A DNA stretch of 64,000 bases from Anaerohalosphaeraceae bacterium (GCA_035378985.1 DAOSUR010000007.1:62001-126000), one strand, 5' to 3'. Shown: positions 46,907 through 55,767, counted from the first letter of the stretch. Translations and numbers: made by a program. The notes: a model not told the origin generated them from the letters alone.

Positions 46907-48460
46907 TTAGAGCGATGAAACGGCCAGCCACTGCTCGGCCAGCACGGCCAGGTCCGACAAATCAATCCGTCCGCTCTCGCTGAAGTCCGCTGCCGGATTC
47001 CAGCCGGTCTGCCCGCTCTCGCTCAGCCATGTCCGGCTGAACTCCGCCATGTCCAGCATATCCACCCGCCCGTCCCGCACGGCTGGGGCAATATCTCCCC
47101 GCAGCGGCGGGACAATCCGTTCAAACTCCAGCGACGGGTCCTCGCCCAAAAACAGCCCGCCCCCTCGCAGAATCAGATTGTATTCGGTGAACAGGTTCAT
47201 CCCGATCACGCCGTCCAGTTTTCCGCCTTCCGGAGACGAAATCTCCAGCCAGACCACCGGCACATTCGTGAACTCCAGCCATTGTCCGATTGCCGGAATC
47301 TTCAGGGAATCAAGATAGTAGCCCGGCGCCTCGATGGTTTCCCCGGTTACGCCGATAATCGGCACCTGGAACTCCCAGCCGTCCGGGTCCAGCCCCAGCC
47401 GGGCGGCAATTCGGTCTCCGATGACGGTGATTTGCGCTCCGGTATCGAGCATAAACCGGCTTCGGTCGATGGCCGACCGCCCGCCTTCCGTCAGGTCCAC
47501 ACTATGGACAAAGAACAAAGACTGAGAACCCGTCCCAATGATGACCGACGGACTGGAAGGAGTGAAGTCCATATTCAGGATGTCATCGATGCTGTAGGGG
47601 ATATACTGGACGGCCGTGGCCCCCAGCGGACGCAGCTCCAGCGGAACCCGATTTCGGTAGTGCGGTGCATTCTCATCTTCCGCAGGATAAAACGTCAGGG
47701 AAGGACCTGTATAAGCCTGCCCCTTATGCACGGATGTAACGGGCTGGTCATTTCGAATGACCGTGGTCCAGAAGACACTCATTGGTGTGCCGACGGCTGT
47801 AACCAAATCCGGATTGGAGCCGGGATATTGCCCGACCAGAACGGATACATTGTACTCTCCGACCATTCCGGCCGTAGAGGGCAGCTTGGTTTCCCGGTCG
47901 GGAGTCTGGTTCGGTTCCAGCAGATTCAGCCCTCCCATAAACACCCCCAAAGGATAACTTACGTAGGCATCTACCGAACCGGTGACTCCTGCAATTGTGA
48001 TGGTGTTGTTGGTCAGATAAGCGCTGTTGTTCAGCCGCAGTTCGACCGAAGCCGCATAATTCAGGACGTGGGCACTGGCACCGGTGTCAAAGATGCCGAT
48101 CGCAAAGTCTCTTTGCCAGTTGGCGGCGGTAAACTGTCCTACGACAGATGTGGACGGCACAGCATCCAGCTCGAGGTCAGCCAGCCGGCGATTCGTGGTG
48201 GTGATGACAATCCACGGGACAAAGCCGTCAATCGGAGGGGAGTCTATCACATTCGCGGCGGAGAGACTGAGGGCCTTGGGGAGTTGTTCTTCGACAGCCG
48301 ACTCTGTCTTTGCCCGGAAACGGATTTCTCGGATTTTTCCACCGGCCGGTGCATACCAATCCACCTCACGGCGGATGAGCTGCTCGCCCTTCCCTTCAGG
48401 CGCAAACACACCAACCAGAAAAGAGACGGTCAGATAAAACGAGATGATTTTATTTTTCAT
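46907..48460 (-). CDS. Exported two-lobed aspartic-protease-like protein with dockerin
   Basis: The 517-residue protein has a signal peptide and two Asp-Thr-Gly motifs in similar contexts, D125 in IFDTGASAHVL and D339 in MLDTGAQITVI. Each is followed by a hydrophobic-hydrophobic-Gly-type strand. This resembles a pepsin-like bilobal arrangement or a fused pair of retropepsin-like domains. The C-terminus has paired dockerin-like repeats (VRDGRVDMLDMAEFSRTWL, SESGRIDLSDLAVLAEQWL). Protease activity is inferred from the motifs only. GGAGCGAGG precedes the start. It ends 16 bases from the convergent pyruvate kinase stop. Confidence 0.78.
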   Translation of the reverse strand: MKNKIISFYLTVSFLVGVFAPEGKGEQLIRREVDWYAPAGGKIREIRFRAKTESAVEEQLPKALSLSAANVIDSPPIDGFVPWIVITTTNRRLADLELDAVPSTSVVGQFTAANWQRDFAIGIFDTGASAHVLNYAASVELRLNNSAYLTNNTITIAGVTGSVDAYVSYPLGVFMGGLNLLEPNQTPDRETKLPSTAGMVGEYNVSVLVGQYPGSNPDLVTAVGTPMSVFWTTVIRNDQPVTSVHKGQAYTGPSLTFYPAEDENAPHYRNRVPLELRPLGATAVQYIPYSIDDILNMDFTPSSPSVIIGTGSQSLFFVHSVDLTEGGRSAIDRSRFMLDTGAQITVIGDRIAARLGLDPDGWEFQVPIIGVTGETIEAPGYYLDSLKIPAIGQWLEFTNVPVVWLEISSPEGGKLDGVIGMNLFTEYNLILRGGGLFLGEDPSLEFERIVPPLRGDIAPAVRDGRVDMLDMAEFSRTWLSESGQTGWNPAADFSESGRIDLSDLAVLAEQWLAVSSL

Positions 48461-48655
48461 AACCTCGCTCCGTATGGAAAAGGGTTATCAACAGCAGGTT
48501 CAAAAAAGGACATTTATATAATATAATTTTAAGCCCCCTCAGACACTATTTGCCTATTTTAACATTATAGGTCTTTCCATGCAATGAAAAAACACCCTCT
48601 CCGTCGGTTTATTTCGATAGAAAGGGTGGGAAAGCACCTTGGGGAGCTGGTTGAG

Positions 48656-49045
48656 TTACCACTTTTCGAGGGTATTGCCTGTCAAAGGCCGGATATGGTC
48701 GATGTGGAAAAAAACCAGTTTGGCTTTTTCTTTTGTTTTGTCTGTTTGTTTATGCCCCCTGCGCCGAACGGCCTGAATTTTTTCGGTGCTGCTTTCTTCG
48801 CGGTTTTTGAGCAGATAGAACCGATGACCCTTATAACCTTCCGTTTTTTCCAGGAAAAGATAGACGGCTTTGGGATTGATTTGGAGATTGGCATAACTGA
48901 CCTGCGGCTGCATAATGAAGGCAATCGTTCCGTCTTCCTGAACATGAGGCCGTGCATAGACAGCGGCGTTGACATTCCCAGATTTATCGGCCGTAGCGAG
49001 AATGCCGACCCCTTCGGTGGTCTCAAAATAGGTTTTCCAGTCCAT
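48656..49045 (-). CDS. Pyridoxamine 5'-phosphate oxidase-related flavin-binding protein
   Basis: The 129-residue split-barrel protein (DWKTYFETTEGVGILATADKSGNVNAAVYARPHVQEDGTIAFIMQ, NPKAVYLFLEKTEGYKGHRFYL) is of the small PNPOx-like family that binds FMN or F420. The reaction is unknown. ATG 49045 with AAGGA upstream is preferred over 49111. It is divergent from the thioredoxin-like gene across 113 bases. Confidence 0.8.
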   Translation of the reverse strand: MDWKTYFETTEGVGILATADKSGNVNAAVYARPHVQEDGTIAFIMQPQVSYANLQINPKAVYLFLEKTEGYKGHRFYLLKNREESSTEKIQAVRRRGHKQTDKTKEKAKLVFFHIDHIRPLTGNTLEKW

Positions 49046-49158
49046 CGGGCTTTTCCTTTCCGCGAAATCTCTGTTTGCCGTGGTCTGTTTGTACAGAACC
49101 CAGCGGGCCATTCATTTGTAGTATAGAAGAGACTGATTTGTTCGGAAAGGAATGAAAA

Positions 49159-49740
49159 ATGGCTTTTACATTAAAAATAGGCCAGTCCGCTCCGGATTTT
49201 TCACTGCCGGCGACGGACGGCAAAACATACACCCTGCATGATTTCGATTCGGCTGGGGTTTTGGTGATTTTCTTTACCTGCAACCACTGCCCCTATGTGC
49301 TCGGGTCCGAAGAGGTAACCCGCCGCACAGCGGAAAAGTTTTTGCCCAGAGGGGTCAAGTTTGTCGCTATCAATTCCAACAGTCCCAATACGTATCCGGA
49401 GGATTCTTTCGAACATATGGTTCGGCGGATGCAGGAAAAGAAATTCCCCTGGCCGTATCTGCATGACCGTTCTCAGGATGCGGCGAGGAAATACGGGGCC
49501 CTGCGAACCCCGCATTTTTATGTGTTTGACCGAAACCGCAGACTGGTTTATACGGGCCGCGAACTGGATAATCCCCGCGACCCGAGCAGGAGCACGGTCA
49601 ACGATCTGGAGAATGCGCTGGAGGATGTGCTGGCAGGCCGGCCGGTCCGAAAGCCGCTGACCAATCCCATCGGCTGCAACGTCAAATGGGAGGGACGGGA
49701 TGCGCACTGGATGCCGCCGGATGCCTGCGATTTGGTTTAG
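49159..49740 (+). CDS. Thioredoxin-fold peroxiredoxin-like protein (AhpC/TSA-related)
   Basis: The 193-residue protein matches the cytoplasmic 'thioredoxin family protein' group: IGQSAPDFSLPATDGKTYTLHDF, a CNHCPY active site (CxxC), and PHFYVFDRNRRLVYTG. It may reduce thiols or peroxides. GGAAAGGAATG precedes the start. It converges on the GNAT gene, 6 bases apart. Confidence 0.88.
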   Translation: MAFTLKIGQSAPDFSLPATDGKTYTLHDFDSAGVLVIFFTCNHCPYVLGSEEVTRRTAEKFLPRGVKFVAINSNSPNTYPEDSFEHMVRRMQEKKFPWPYLHDRSQDAARKYGALRTPHFYVFDRNRRLVYTGRELDNPRDPSRSTVNDLENALEDVLAGRPVRKPLTNPIGCNVKWEGRDAHWMPPDACDLV

Positions 49741-49746
49741 GCGGGC

Positions 49747-50235
49747 TCAAACAAGCGGTTTTAAATAAATGCATTTGGAATCGCCGGGGGCGTAAAAATC
49801 CGGGACTTCCGCCGCCAGCAGATAGCCGTTTTTTTCATAGAAAATGCGGGTGGATTCATATCGACTTGTGCCGGAGGTTTCTACCACCACCAAGCGGCCA
49901 TTTTGTTTTTTGATTTCTTCTTCGGCGAAACGGCTGAGCAGTTTTCCGATTCCCTTTCGCTGGAAGACAGGGTCCACGACAATCCAGTACATATCAAAAG
50001 TCCCGACGGTGCACGGGGTTGAGACGAAACAAACCCAGCCGATCGCCTTATTTTGAAAGACGGCCACGTAGGATTGATAGGTGCATTCCGGTTTGCCCGA
50101 GACTGCTTCACAAAACACTTCCCGGGCCACAGCCAGTTCTCCAATCCTGAAAAAACCGGTTTTTTCGACAAAGTCCATCACGGCGGGTTCGTCGGAAGCT
50201 TGAGCCGGCCGAATGACAATCTCAGGTTGGTTCAT
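49747..50235 (-). CDS. GNAT-family N-acetyltransferase (last gene of the kamA operon)
   Basis: The 162-residue GNAT domain has the acetyl-CoA pyrophosphate loop VDPVFQRKGIGKLL and the C-terminal IFYEKNGYLLAA motif. It is much shorter than AblB, the beta-lysine acetyltransferase, so equivalence is not assumed. ATG 50235 overlaps the stop of the ATP-grasp gene (ATGA), showing coupling. In context it probably acetylates an amino group on the product of the aminomutase and ligases; this is inference. Confidence 0.87.
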   Translation of the reverse strand: MNQPEIVIRPAQASDEPAVMDFVEKTGFFRIGELAVAREVFCEAVSGKPECTYQSYVAVFQNKAIGWVCFVSTPCTVGTFDMYWIVVDPVFQRKGIGKLLSRFAEEEIKKQNGRLVVVETSGTSRYESTRIFYEKNGYLLAAEVPDFYAPGDSKCIYLKPLV

Positions 50236-51269
50236 AAAGACGCTCCATTCTGAGCACTCAGGGCGTTTCGATTTCGGGTCTGGATTGCATTTCGGAGCAT
50301 CAGCCATACGAATCGTTCGTAGGGAATCTGAGCAGCCGCCAAAGCAGCCGCAAAACCTGCATCCGGGGATATATCAGGGTTTGGATTGATTTCGAGGATG
50401 TACGGCTGGTTCTTTTCGTCCAGCCGGAAATCCACCCTCGCGTATCCCCGGCAGTCCAATGCCTGCCAGGCCTGAATCGCCAGGGTGCGGATTTTTTCCG
50501 CCAGCGGTTCTTCCAGAGGTGCAGGAATAATCCTCGGGGTGTTCTGGTAGGCGAACGAGTCCTTAATCCATTTGGCCTGATAGTCCACAATTCGCGGCAT
50601 TCCTTTGGGGAACGCGGAAAAATCGATTTCCGCCAGGGGCAAGACCCGAGTTTTACCTGCGGTTTCGATGATGGACACATTGAGTTCTCTTGCCGGAATA
50701 AACTGCTCCACGATGGCAGCCTGATGAAACTCCTGATGAATCTTCTCAACTTTTTCCGCGGCCTGTCGGGAAGGGATGGTTACGACGGAATCCTGTCCGA
50801 TACCTTCACTGGCATCAGAACAGGCCGGTTTAATAATATAAATGCCTTTTTTGAGCCGTTCCATCGGGAAGGGGCGACCGGGTTCTACTGTCAAGCCCAT
50901 CGGGCAGGGGAGTCCTGCTGCGGTCAGGATAGCTCGTGTTCGGGCCTTGTCCTGAGCGAGGAAAAGGGCTTCCGTTCCGCTGCCGGTACAGCCGGCCCCG
51001 AATGCTTCACACAACGCCGGAACGGCACAGGCGTCCCGACTGGAGCCGGGAAATTCTTCAATGAGATTGAAAATCAGTTTTTCTTTTCTCAGTTTCAGCA
51101 GGGAAACCAAATGCTGGAGATTCTCTACAGCCAGGGACTCGGACGGAATTCCGAGTTTGTCGAGTGCTTCCAGCACGGCGCGGACCTGATCCAGTACGCC
51201 GCCGCGACTTTCCTGAAAGGTTGAATCGGAGGTGTTGACCTGATTATATAAAACAAGCACGTCTTCCAT
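50232..51269 (-). CDS. ATP-grasp ligase, D-Ala-D-Ala ligase-like, copy 2
   Basis: The 345-residue protein has the ATP-grasp fold of the D-Ala-D-Ala ligase group: IFNLIEEFPGSSRDACAVPALCEAFG, KGIYIIKPACSDASEGIGQDSV, IVEQFIPARELNVSIIE, YARVDFRLDEKNQPYILEINPNPDIS. It joins a carboxylate to an amine with ATP. It is not the cell-wall Ddl, which lies at 58068-59018. Only weakly similar to copy 1, it probably ligates a different partner. ATG 51269 overlaps copy 1 by 26 bp, with AGAGGAACG upstream. Confidence 0.87.
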   Translation of the reverse strand: MEDVLVLYNQVNTSDSTFQESRGGVLDQVRAVLEALDKLGIPSESLAVENLQHLVSLLKLRKEKLIFNLIEEFPGSSRDACAVPALCEAFGAGCTGSGTEALFLAQDKARTRAILTAAGLPCPMGLTVEPGRPFPMERLKKGIYIIKPACSDASEGIGQDSVVTIPSRQAAEKVEKIHQEFHQAAIVEQFIPARELNVSIIETAGKTRVLPLAEIDFSAFPKGMPRIVDYQAKWIKDSFAYQNTPRIIPAPLEEPLAEKIRTLAIQAWQALDCRGYARVDFRLDEKNQPYILEINPNPDISPDAGFAAALAAAQIPYERFVWLMLRNAIQTRNRNALSAQNGASL

Positions 51270-52266
51270 GGACGCTTCGTTCCTCTTCGGCGCGTTCGAA
51301 TGCACTTTGGAGAATGGCGCCGATCAATTCACCATAAGACATCCCTTCCTGTGTGGCAATCATGGGAAGGTCCGAATGGGTCGGATGCAGGCCGGCTAAC
51401 GGATTGATTTCCAGAAAGTACGGCCGATTGCCCGCATCACAGCGGATGTCCACCCGTCCGGCATCGCGGCATTCGAGGACTTGATAACAGCGGAGAGCCA
51501 GCTGCTCCACGGACTGTTTGAGGGTCGCATCCCGCAGGGGGGAATACCGGATTCTGGTTTCACATTCTTCCTTGTTGAGGTAAGAATAAATGGGGGGCTG
51601 ATTTTTGTCCGCCACTTCAATTTCCATTGTTCCGATAACGCGTGCCTTGGGGCCTGTGCCGATAATTCCGACGGTAAACTCCCGGCCTGGCAGATACTCT
51701 TCTACAAGAACCGGCTGTTTGTGCTGTTCCAGCAGGAAACGGCAGATTTGCTCCAATTGGGCGGCGTTTTCGACCTTCGAGTTTTGATCGATGCCTTTTC
51801 CGGTCCCTTCGGCCAGCGGTTTGGCAAAGAGGGGATACCGAAGTGCGACGGAGCCGATTTCCCCTGCAGAGCGGACAACGGCAAAAGGAGCCGTGGACAG
51901 CCCTTCAAACGCCACCAGTTTTTTGGCGACCGCCTTGTCGAGTGTGGCGGCACAAACCAGCGGGTCCGAAAAAGTATAGGGAATTTGGTACAGCTCGAGA
52001 AGGGCCGGAACCTGGGCCTCTCGGCTGCGTCCCTTCAGGCCCTCTGCGATTGTAAAAACCATATCCCAGCGTTTTCCTGCGGCCAGAGCCTTGCAGAGCG
52101 CCCAGCCGTTGCCCACCCGTTCAACCTCATAGCCGAGGGATTCGATGGTTTGATGCAGCCAGTCGATAGTGCTGTCGGTGTCAAATTCAGCAACATCAGA
52201 CTCTGTAAAGCCGGCGGATAGATAGTCTCTCCGCAAGTCATAGACAAGACCGATTCGTTTTTTCAT
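51244..52266 (-). CDS. ATP-grasp ligase, D-Ala-D-Ala ligase-like, copy 1
   Basis: The 340-residue protein has KKRIGLVYDLRRDYL at the N-terminus, VFTIAEGLKGRSREAQVPALLELYQIPYTFSD, LFAKPLAEGTGKGIDQNS, VLVEEYLPGREFTVGIIG and GRVDIRCDAGNRPYFLEINPLAGL. These are ATP-grasp motifs of the D-Ala-D-Ala ligase-like group. It lies 52 bp after kamA and overlaps copy 2. The combination suggests sequential amide-bond formation on a beta-amino acid; substrates are unknown. Confidence 0.87.
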   Translation of the reverse strand: MKKRIGLVYDLRRDYLSAGFTESDVAEFDTDSTIDWLHQTIESLGYEVERVGNGWALCKALAAGKRWDMVFTIAEGLKGRSREAQVPALLELYQIPYTFSDPLVCAATLDKAVAKKLVAFEGLSTAPFAVVRSAGEIGSVALRYPLFAKPLAEGTGKGIDQNSKVENAAQLEQICRFLLEQHKQPVLVEEYLPGREFTVGIIGTGPKARVIGTMEIEVADKNQPPIYSYLNKEECETRIRYSPLRDATLKQSVEQLALRCYQVLECRDAGRVDIRCDAGNRPYFLEINPLAGLHPTHSDLPMIATQEGMSYGELIGAILQSAFERAEEERSVHGRRACFI

Positions 52267-52318
52267 ACGATTTCGTTTTCCTGATGCTCGGTGAGCCCTG
52301 CCGGGAATGTTTTTCTCC

Positions 52319-53683
52319 TTAATCGAAGAGAAAACCGGTTGACTCTAACCCGCTTCGATTGCGGATTTTTTCCCTCCGCTGGCCCCGCAGGGTTCGCGCC
52401 GGCTGGATAACCGAAGCTTTGCCTGCCGCCAGTTCCCAGACACCGGGCATTCCGTGGAGTTCTGTTTGCTCATCCGGCTTTGTTTCCACACCGGGTTCCG
52501 GGTAGTGAATCAGAAGCCCTTCATAGTTTCGCAATACGGTGTGGGTCGGACTCATGGAAACCACATAATTGGGCAGAACCGGGATTTTTCCGCCGCCGTG
52601 CGGAGCATCAACCACAAAGGTTGGAATGGCGATTCCGCTGATGCGGCCGCGCAGGTATTCCATGATTTCAATGCCTGCACGCACCGAGGTGCGGAAATGT
52701 TCAACCCCGCGCACAAGGTCACACTGGTACAGATAGTAAGGACGAACCCGGATACGCACCAGTCCGCGATACAGTTCTTCGAGGATTTGCGGCTGGTCGT
52801 TTACACCCCGCAGCAGAACAGATTGATTGCCCAGCGGGATGCCCGCGTCAGCCAGTTTGGTGCAGGCCGCTGCGGAATCAGGCGTCAGTTCATTCGGATG
52901 ATTGAAGTGGGTATTGATCCAGAGCGGGTGATATTTCCGGAGCATCTGCACCAGCTCATCGGTAATCCGCATCGGCAGCACTACCGGAACGCGGGTTCCG
53001 ATCCGAATTACCTGAACCGTTTTTACGGAACGGACGGCGGAAAGGACGGATTCGAGAGCGGAATCCGCCATGGTCAGCGGGTCGCCTCCGGAGATAATCA
53101 CATCGGTGATTTCCGGATGGGCTTGCAGGTACTCAACCACCTGCCGGAGCCGGCGGGAGGAAATTGCAGTTTCCCGAGTGCCGGCGATTCGCTTGCGTGT
53201 ACAGTGTCGGCAGTACATCGAGCAGGTGGTGGTGGCGATCAAAAGCGCCCGGTCTTTGTACCGGTGAATCAGCCCGGGGACCGGCATGTCGATATGTTCT
53301 TCCAGCGGGTCTTCGCTCAAACAGGGCGGGTCCGACAGCTCCTGAGGATTCGGGACACTCATTCGGAAAATCGGGTCCGATAAATCGGGCTTGCGGATGA
53401 GCGAAGCATAGTACGGCGTAATCGCCATCGGATACTTGGCAATCACCGCTTTCAAATCAGCCCGCTCGGACAAACCAGGCAGGTAGGCCGAAAGCTGTTC
53501 GAGCGTGCGGATTCGATTGCGGATTTGCCATCGCCAGTCGCTCCATTGGGAGCCCGCAGGGGATTTTAAGGAAGATTCTGGAACAGACAGGGAGGGCGGC
53601 TCATCCGCCCTCATTCTACTCGGAGGTTCAGAAGATTGCTCATCTTCTCGTTCTACAGCAGGTGCAATCAATTGAGGCTGCAT
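52319..53683 (-). CDS. kamA: Lysine 2,3-aminomutase (radical SAM, PLP)
   Basis: The 454-residue enzyme has the radical-SAM CxxxCxxC at C154, C158, C161 (TTCSMYCRHCTRKR), PLP lysine K366 in PHGGGKIP, and acidic residues D322 (YQCDLVRGVEHFRT) and D359 (VVDAPHGGG). These fall at a constant offset of 29 from the residues I recall for the clostridial enzyme (C125/C129/C132, D293, D330, K337), including the two Asp that hold the lysine side-chain amine. It should convert L-lysine to beta-lysine. It is longer than EpmB and no efp is nearby, so translation-factor modification is unlikely. It starts 12 bases after tetR. Confidence 0.9.
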   Translation of the reverse strand: MQPQLIAPAVEREDEQSSEPPSRMRADEPPSLSVPESSLKSPAGSQWSDWRWQIRNRIRTLEQLSAYLPGLSERADLKAVIAKYPMAITPYYASLIRKPDLSDPIFRMSVPNPQELSDPPCLSEDPLEEHIDMPVPGLIHRYKDRALLIATTTCSMYCRHCTRKRIAGTRETAISSRRLRQVVEYLQAHPEITDVIISGGDPLTMADSALESVLSAVRSVKTVQVIRIGTRVPVVLPMRITDELVQMLRKYHPLWINTHFNHPNELTPDSAAACTKLADAGIPLGNQSVLLRGVNDQPQILEELYRGLVRIRVRPYYLYQCDLVRGVEHFRTSVRAGIEIMEYLRGRISGIAIPTFVVDAPHGGGKIPVLPNYVVSMSPTHTVLRNYEGLLIHYPEPGVETKPDEQTELHGMPGVWELAAGKASVIQPARTLRGQRREKIRNRSGLESTGFLFD

Positions 53684-53695
53684 ACACTGGTTCCC

Positions 53696-54370
53696 TTAAA
53701 AGTTGTTTGATTTCTTTTCTTCTTTATTGTTTTCCGGCAGTTGTCCCAAAAAAGAAGACAAGCTCCGCACAAAATTCTGACGCAGCGGCTGGATACTGGA
53801 TTCAACCTGTTCCATCTCCATCCCAATCATTGCGAACGAGAAAAAGCCGAAAACAAAACCGGCAACGGCACAGGCCAGCCGCCGAATTTTCATCGGGTCA
53901 ATCTTTTCTCCGACAAACGGAGATAAAATCTTTTCCAGTTCACGAAGATATCGGTCATAAGGGCCTTCCATCTTTTCGGAAATCCTTCGCTCCAGTTTTA
54001 CCAATAATCTTCCCTGGAATAAAAGGATAAACTTTTCATATTCTTCCAAAAAGAATTTGTAATGGGCGTCCAGCAGGTGTTCCAAGGCATCATGAAGAGT
54101 AGTAATGTGTTTATTGGTGCTGCGAAGACGTTCCAATAATTCATCGATGGACAAATCGACAAGAAAAGTCGCAATTTCCTCTTTGTCCTTAAAATGACGG
54201 TAAAATGTCCCCTTTCCAAGATCAGCTCTTTGTGTAATATCCTCTATTGTAGTCGCATCGAGTCCATATTCCGTGAAGACTTCCAATGCGGCTGCCTCAA
54301 GTTTCTTTCTTGTTCTGTCCGCTCTTTTGTCGGAACGGGTTAAACTCTTCTTTTCAGCGTTAAGAATCAT
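53696..54370 (-). CDS. TetR-family repressor heading the kamA operon
   Basis: The 224-residue protein has an N-terminal TetR helix-turn-helix (TRKKLEAAALEVFTEYGLDATTIEDITQRADLGKGTFYRHFKDKEEI) and a helical ligand-binding domain. Two TGAC-N6-GTCA palindromes lie immediately upstream over the predicted promoter, so it should repress itself and the genes that follow (gap to kamA 12 bp). The start is ATG 54370 or 54382. Neither has a ribosome site and the predicted transcript begins near 54373, so a leaderless message is likely. Confidence 0.9.
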   Translation of the reverse strand: MILNAEKKSLTRSDKRADRTRKKLEAAALEVFTEYGLDATTIEDITQRADLGKGTFYRHFKDKEEIATFLVDLSIDELLERLRSTNKHITTLHDALEHLLDAHYKFFLEEYEKFILLFQGRLLVKLERRISEKMEGPYDRYLRELEKILSPFVGEKIDPMKIRRLACAVAGFVFGFFSFAMIGMEMEQVESSIQPLRQNFVRSLSSFLGQLPENNKEEKKSNNF

Positions 54371-54375
54371 ATAAA

Positions 54376-54407
54376 TGACCATATAGTCATATCTGACTGT
54401 TTGGTCA
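54376..54407. promoter_or_regulatory. Double TetR operator overlapping the tetR promoter
   Basis: TGACCATATAGTCA (54376-54389) and TGACTGTTTGGTCA (54394-54407) are two TGAC-N6-GTCA inverted repeats with centres 18 bp apart. Read leftward, the -35 TTGACC (54403-54408), a 17-base spacer and the -10 TATATG (54380-54385) are embedded in them. Confidence 0.8.
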
Positions 54408-54527
54408 ACCTCTTTTCGAAAAATTTTTTAATTTCTTAAGGTTTTTCCTAAAAAATGATTAAAAATATCGTTGTAGTGATTTCTGGTTGACAAATAATAC
54501 TATATTTCGTTGTTGAGGTTCATTTAT

Positions 54528-55727
54528 ATGTCCGAATTGCTTGCTCCTGCAGGAACTCTCGAAAAATTGAAGTGGGCAGTGGCCTATGGGGCTGATTCTG
54601 TCTATTTTGGATTGGAATTTGGTTCTTTGCGGAGTTTTGCAGGCAATTTTTCGTTAGAAGACGCAGAAGAGGGTCTTCTATATCTTCATAAAAGAGGTAA
54701 AAAGGGATATGCAACACTCAATATTTTCCCATTTTCGGATGAATATACTCGTCTTTTGAATGATGCTTTTGCTCTTGAGGAAATGGGAGTGGATGGAGTT
54801 ATCGTTTCTGATATAGGGGTGTTGACTGCTCTGAGAAAAAAAGGATTCAAAGTCCCGATTCATATCAGTACTCAGGCCAATACACTCAGCTGGCAGACCG
54901 CTCTGGCCTACAAAGAATTGGGCGCAGACCGGGTCATTCTGGCTCGGGAGTTATCTCTTGAGAAGCTGGCCGAGATTCAAAATCACGTGAACGGCCGGAT
55001 GGAAACGGAGGTTTTCATTCATGGAGCTGTTTGTTTTTCCTACTCCGGCCGCTGTGCCGTCAGTGACTATATGACTGGTTTCCGGGCCAACAGGGGGGAA
55101 TGCAAGCATCCATGCCGATATAAATATTTCCTGGTGGAAGAAAACAGGCCGGGAAAATATATGCCGGTTTTTGAAGACAATCGAGGCCTGTATTTGTTCA
55201 ATTCGAGGGATTTGGCCTTGTTTGAATATGTGCCGCAGCTGACGGAGCTGGGGATTTCGTCTTTTAAGATAGAGGGGCGGATGAAATCCATTCATTACAT
55301 TGCGACTGTGGTCTCTTTTTACCGGCAGCTGCTGGACGGAAAATCCTTCACAAAAGAACAGGCTCTCAACTGGCTCAATCGCGTCCCCAATCGGGGCTAT
55401 ACAGCCGGTTTTATCAAGGGCTCGTTTTTGCCGGAGAATTATTCCTGGGAAAAAAGTGTGTCGGAGGGAACCAGCCGGTTCGTCGCCAACGTTTTCCAGA
55501 CGCGGCCGGACGGGTGCACCCTTCGTGTTCGAAATACAATTTGTTCCGGGGAAACGTTTGAGGTGCTCGCTCCCGGCGGACGGCTGTCCAGCGTCCGAAT
55601 GCCCCAGCCGCTGAAACATACGGACGGGACGGTCTCAGAGACGGCCAAAAACGGGGACTGTTTGGAACTGCCGGATTCCCTGCCCGAATATGCCGTTTTA
55701 CGCCGGATTGAAGTTGAATCAGCATAA
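54528..55727 (+). CDS. Peptidase U32 family protein (RNA-hydroxylation type)
   Basis: The 399-residue protein has the U32 N-terminal barrel (SELLAPAGTLEKLKWAVAYGADSVYFGL) and the family signature FIHGAVCFSYSGRCAVSDYMTGFRANRGECKHPCRY. The Cys residues in that signature probably hold an iron-sulfur cluster. SFKIEGRMKSIHYIATVV follows. Related YegQ/TrhP and RlhA proteins hydroxylate tRNA or rRNA; 'peptidase' is historical. GAGG lies about 10 bases before ATG 54528. The 5' part is AT-rich. It is 40 bases upstream of murC and may share its transcript. Confidence 0.88.
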   Translation: MSELLAPAGTLEKLKWAVAYGADSVYFGLEFGSLRSFAGNFSLEDAEEGLLYLHKRGKKGYATLNIFPFSDEYTRLLNDAFALEEMGVDGVIVSDIGVLTALRKKGFKVPIHISTQANTLSWQTALAYKELGADRVILARELSLEKLAEIQNHVNGRMETEVFIHGAVCFSYSGRCAVSDYMTGFRANRGECKHPCRYKYFLVEENRPGKYMPVFEDNRGLYLFNSRDLALFEYVPQLTELGISSFKIEGRMKSIHYIATVVSFYRQLLDGKSFTKEQALNWLNRVPNRGYTAGFIKGSFLPENYSWEKSVSEGTSRFVANVFQTRPDGCTLRVRNTICSGETFEVLAPGGRLSSVRMPQPLKHTDGTVSETAKNGDCLELPDSLPEYAVLRRIEVESA

Positions 55728-55767
55728 AGGGAGGGGTATAAAGAATCGTTGTTTTTGCGGAGAAGAT

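Noticed and set aside
50232..52266. The two ATP-grasp genes considered as duplicate cell-wall ddl genes
   Set aside because: A canonical ddl sits with murB at 58 kb, while these lie in the kamA operon and diverge from each other and from Ddl in the substrate-side motifs.
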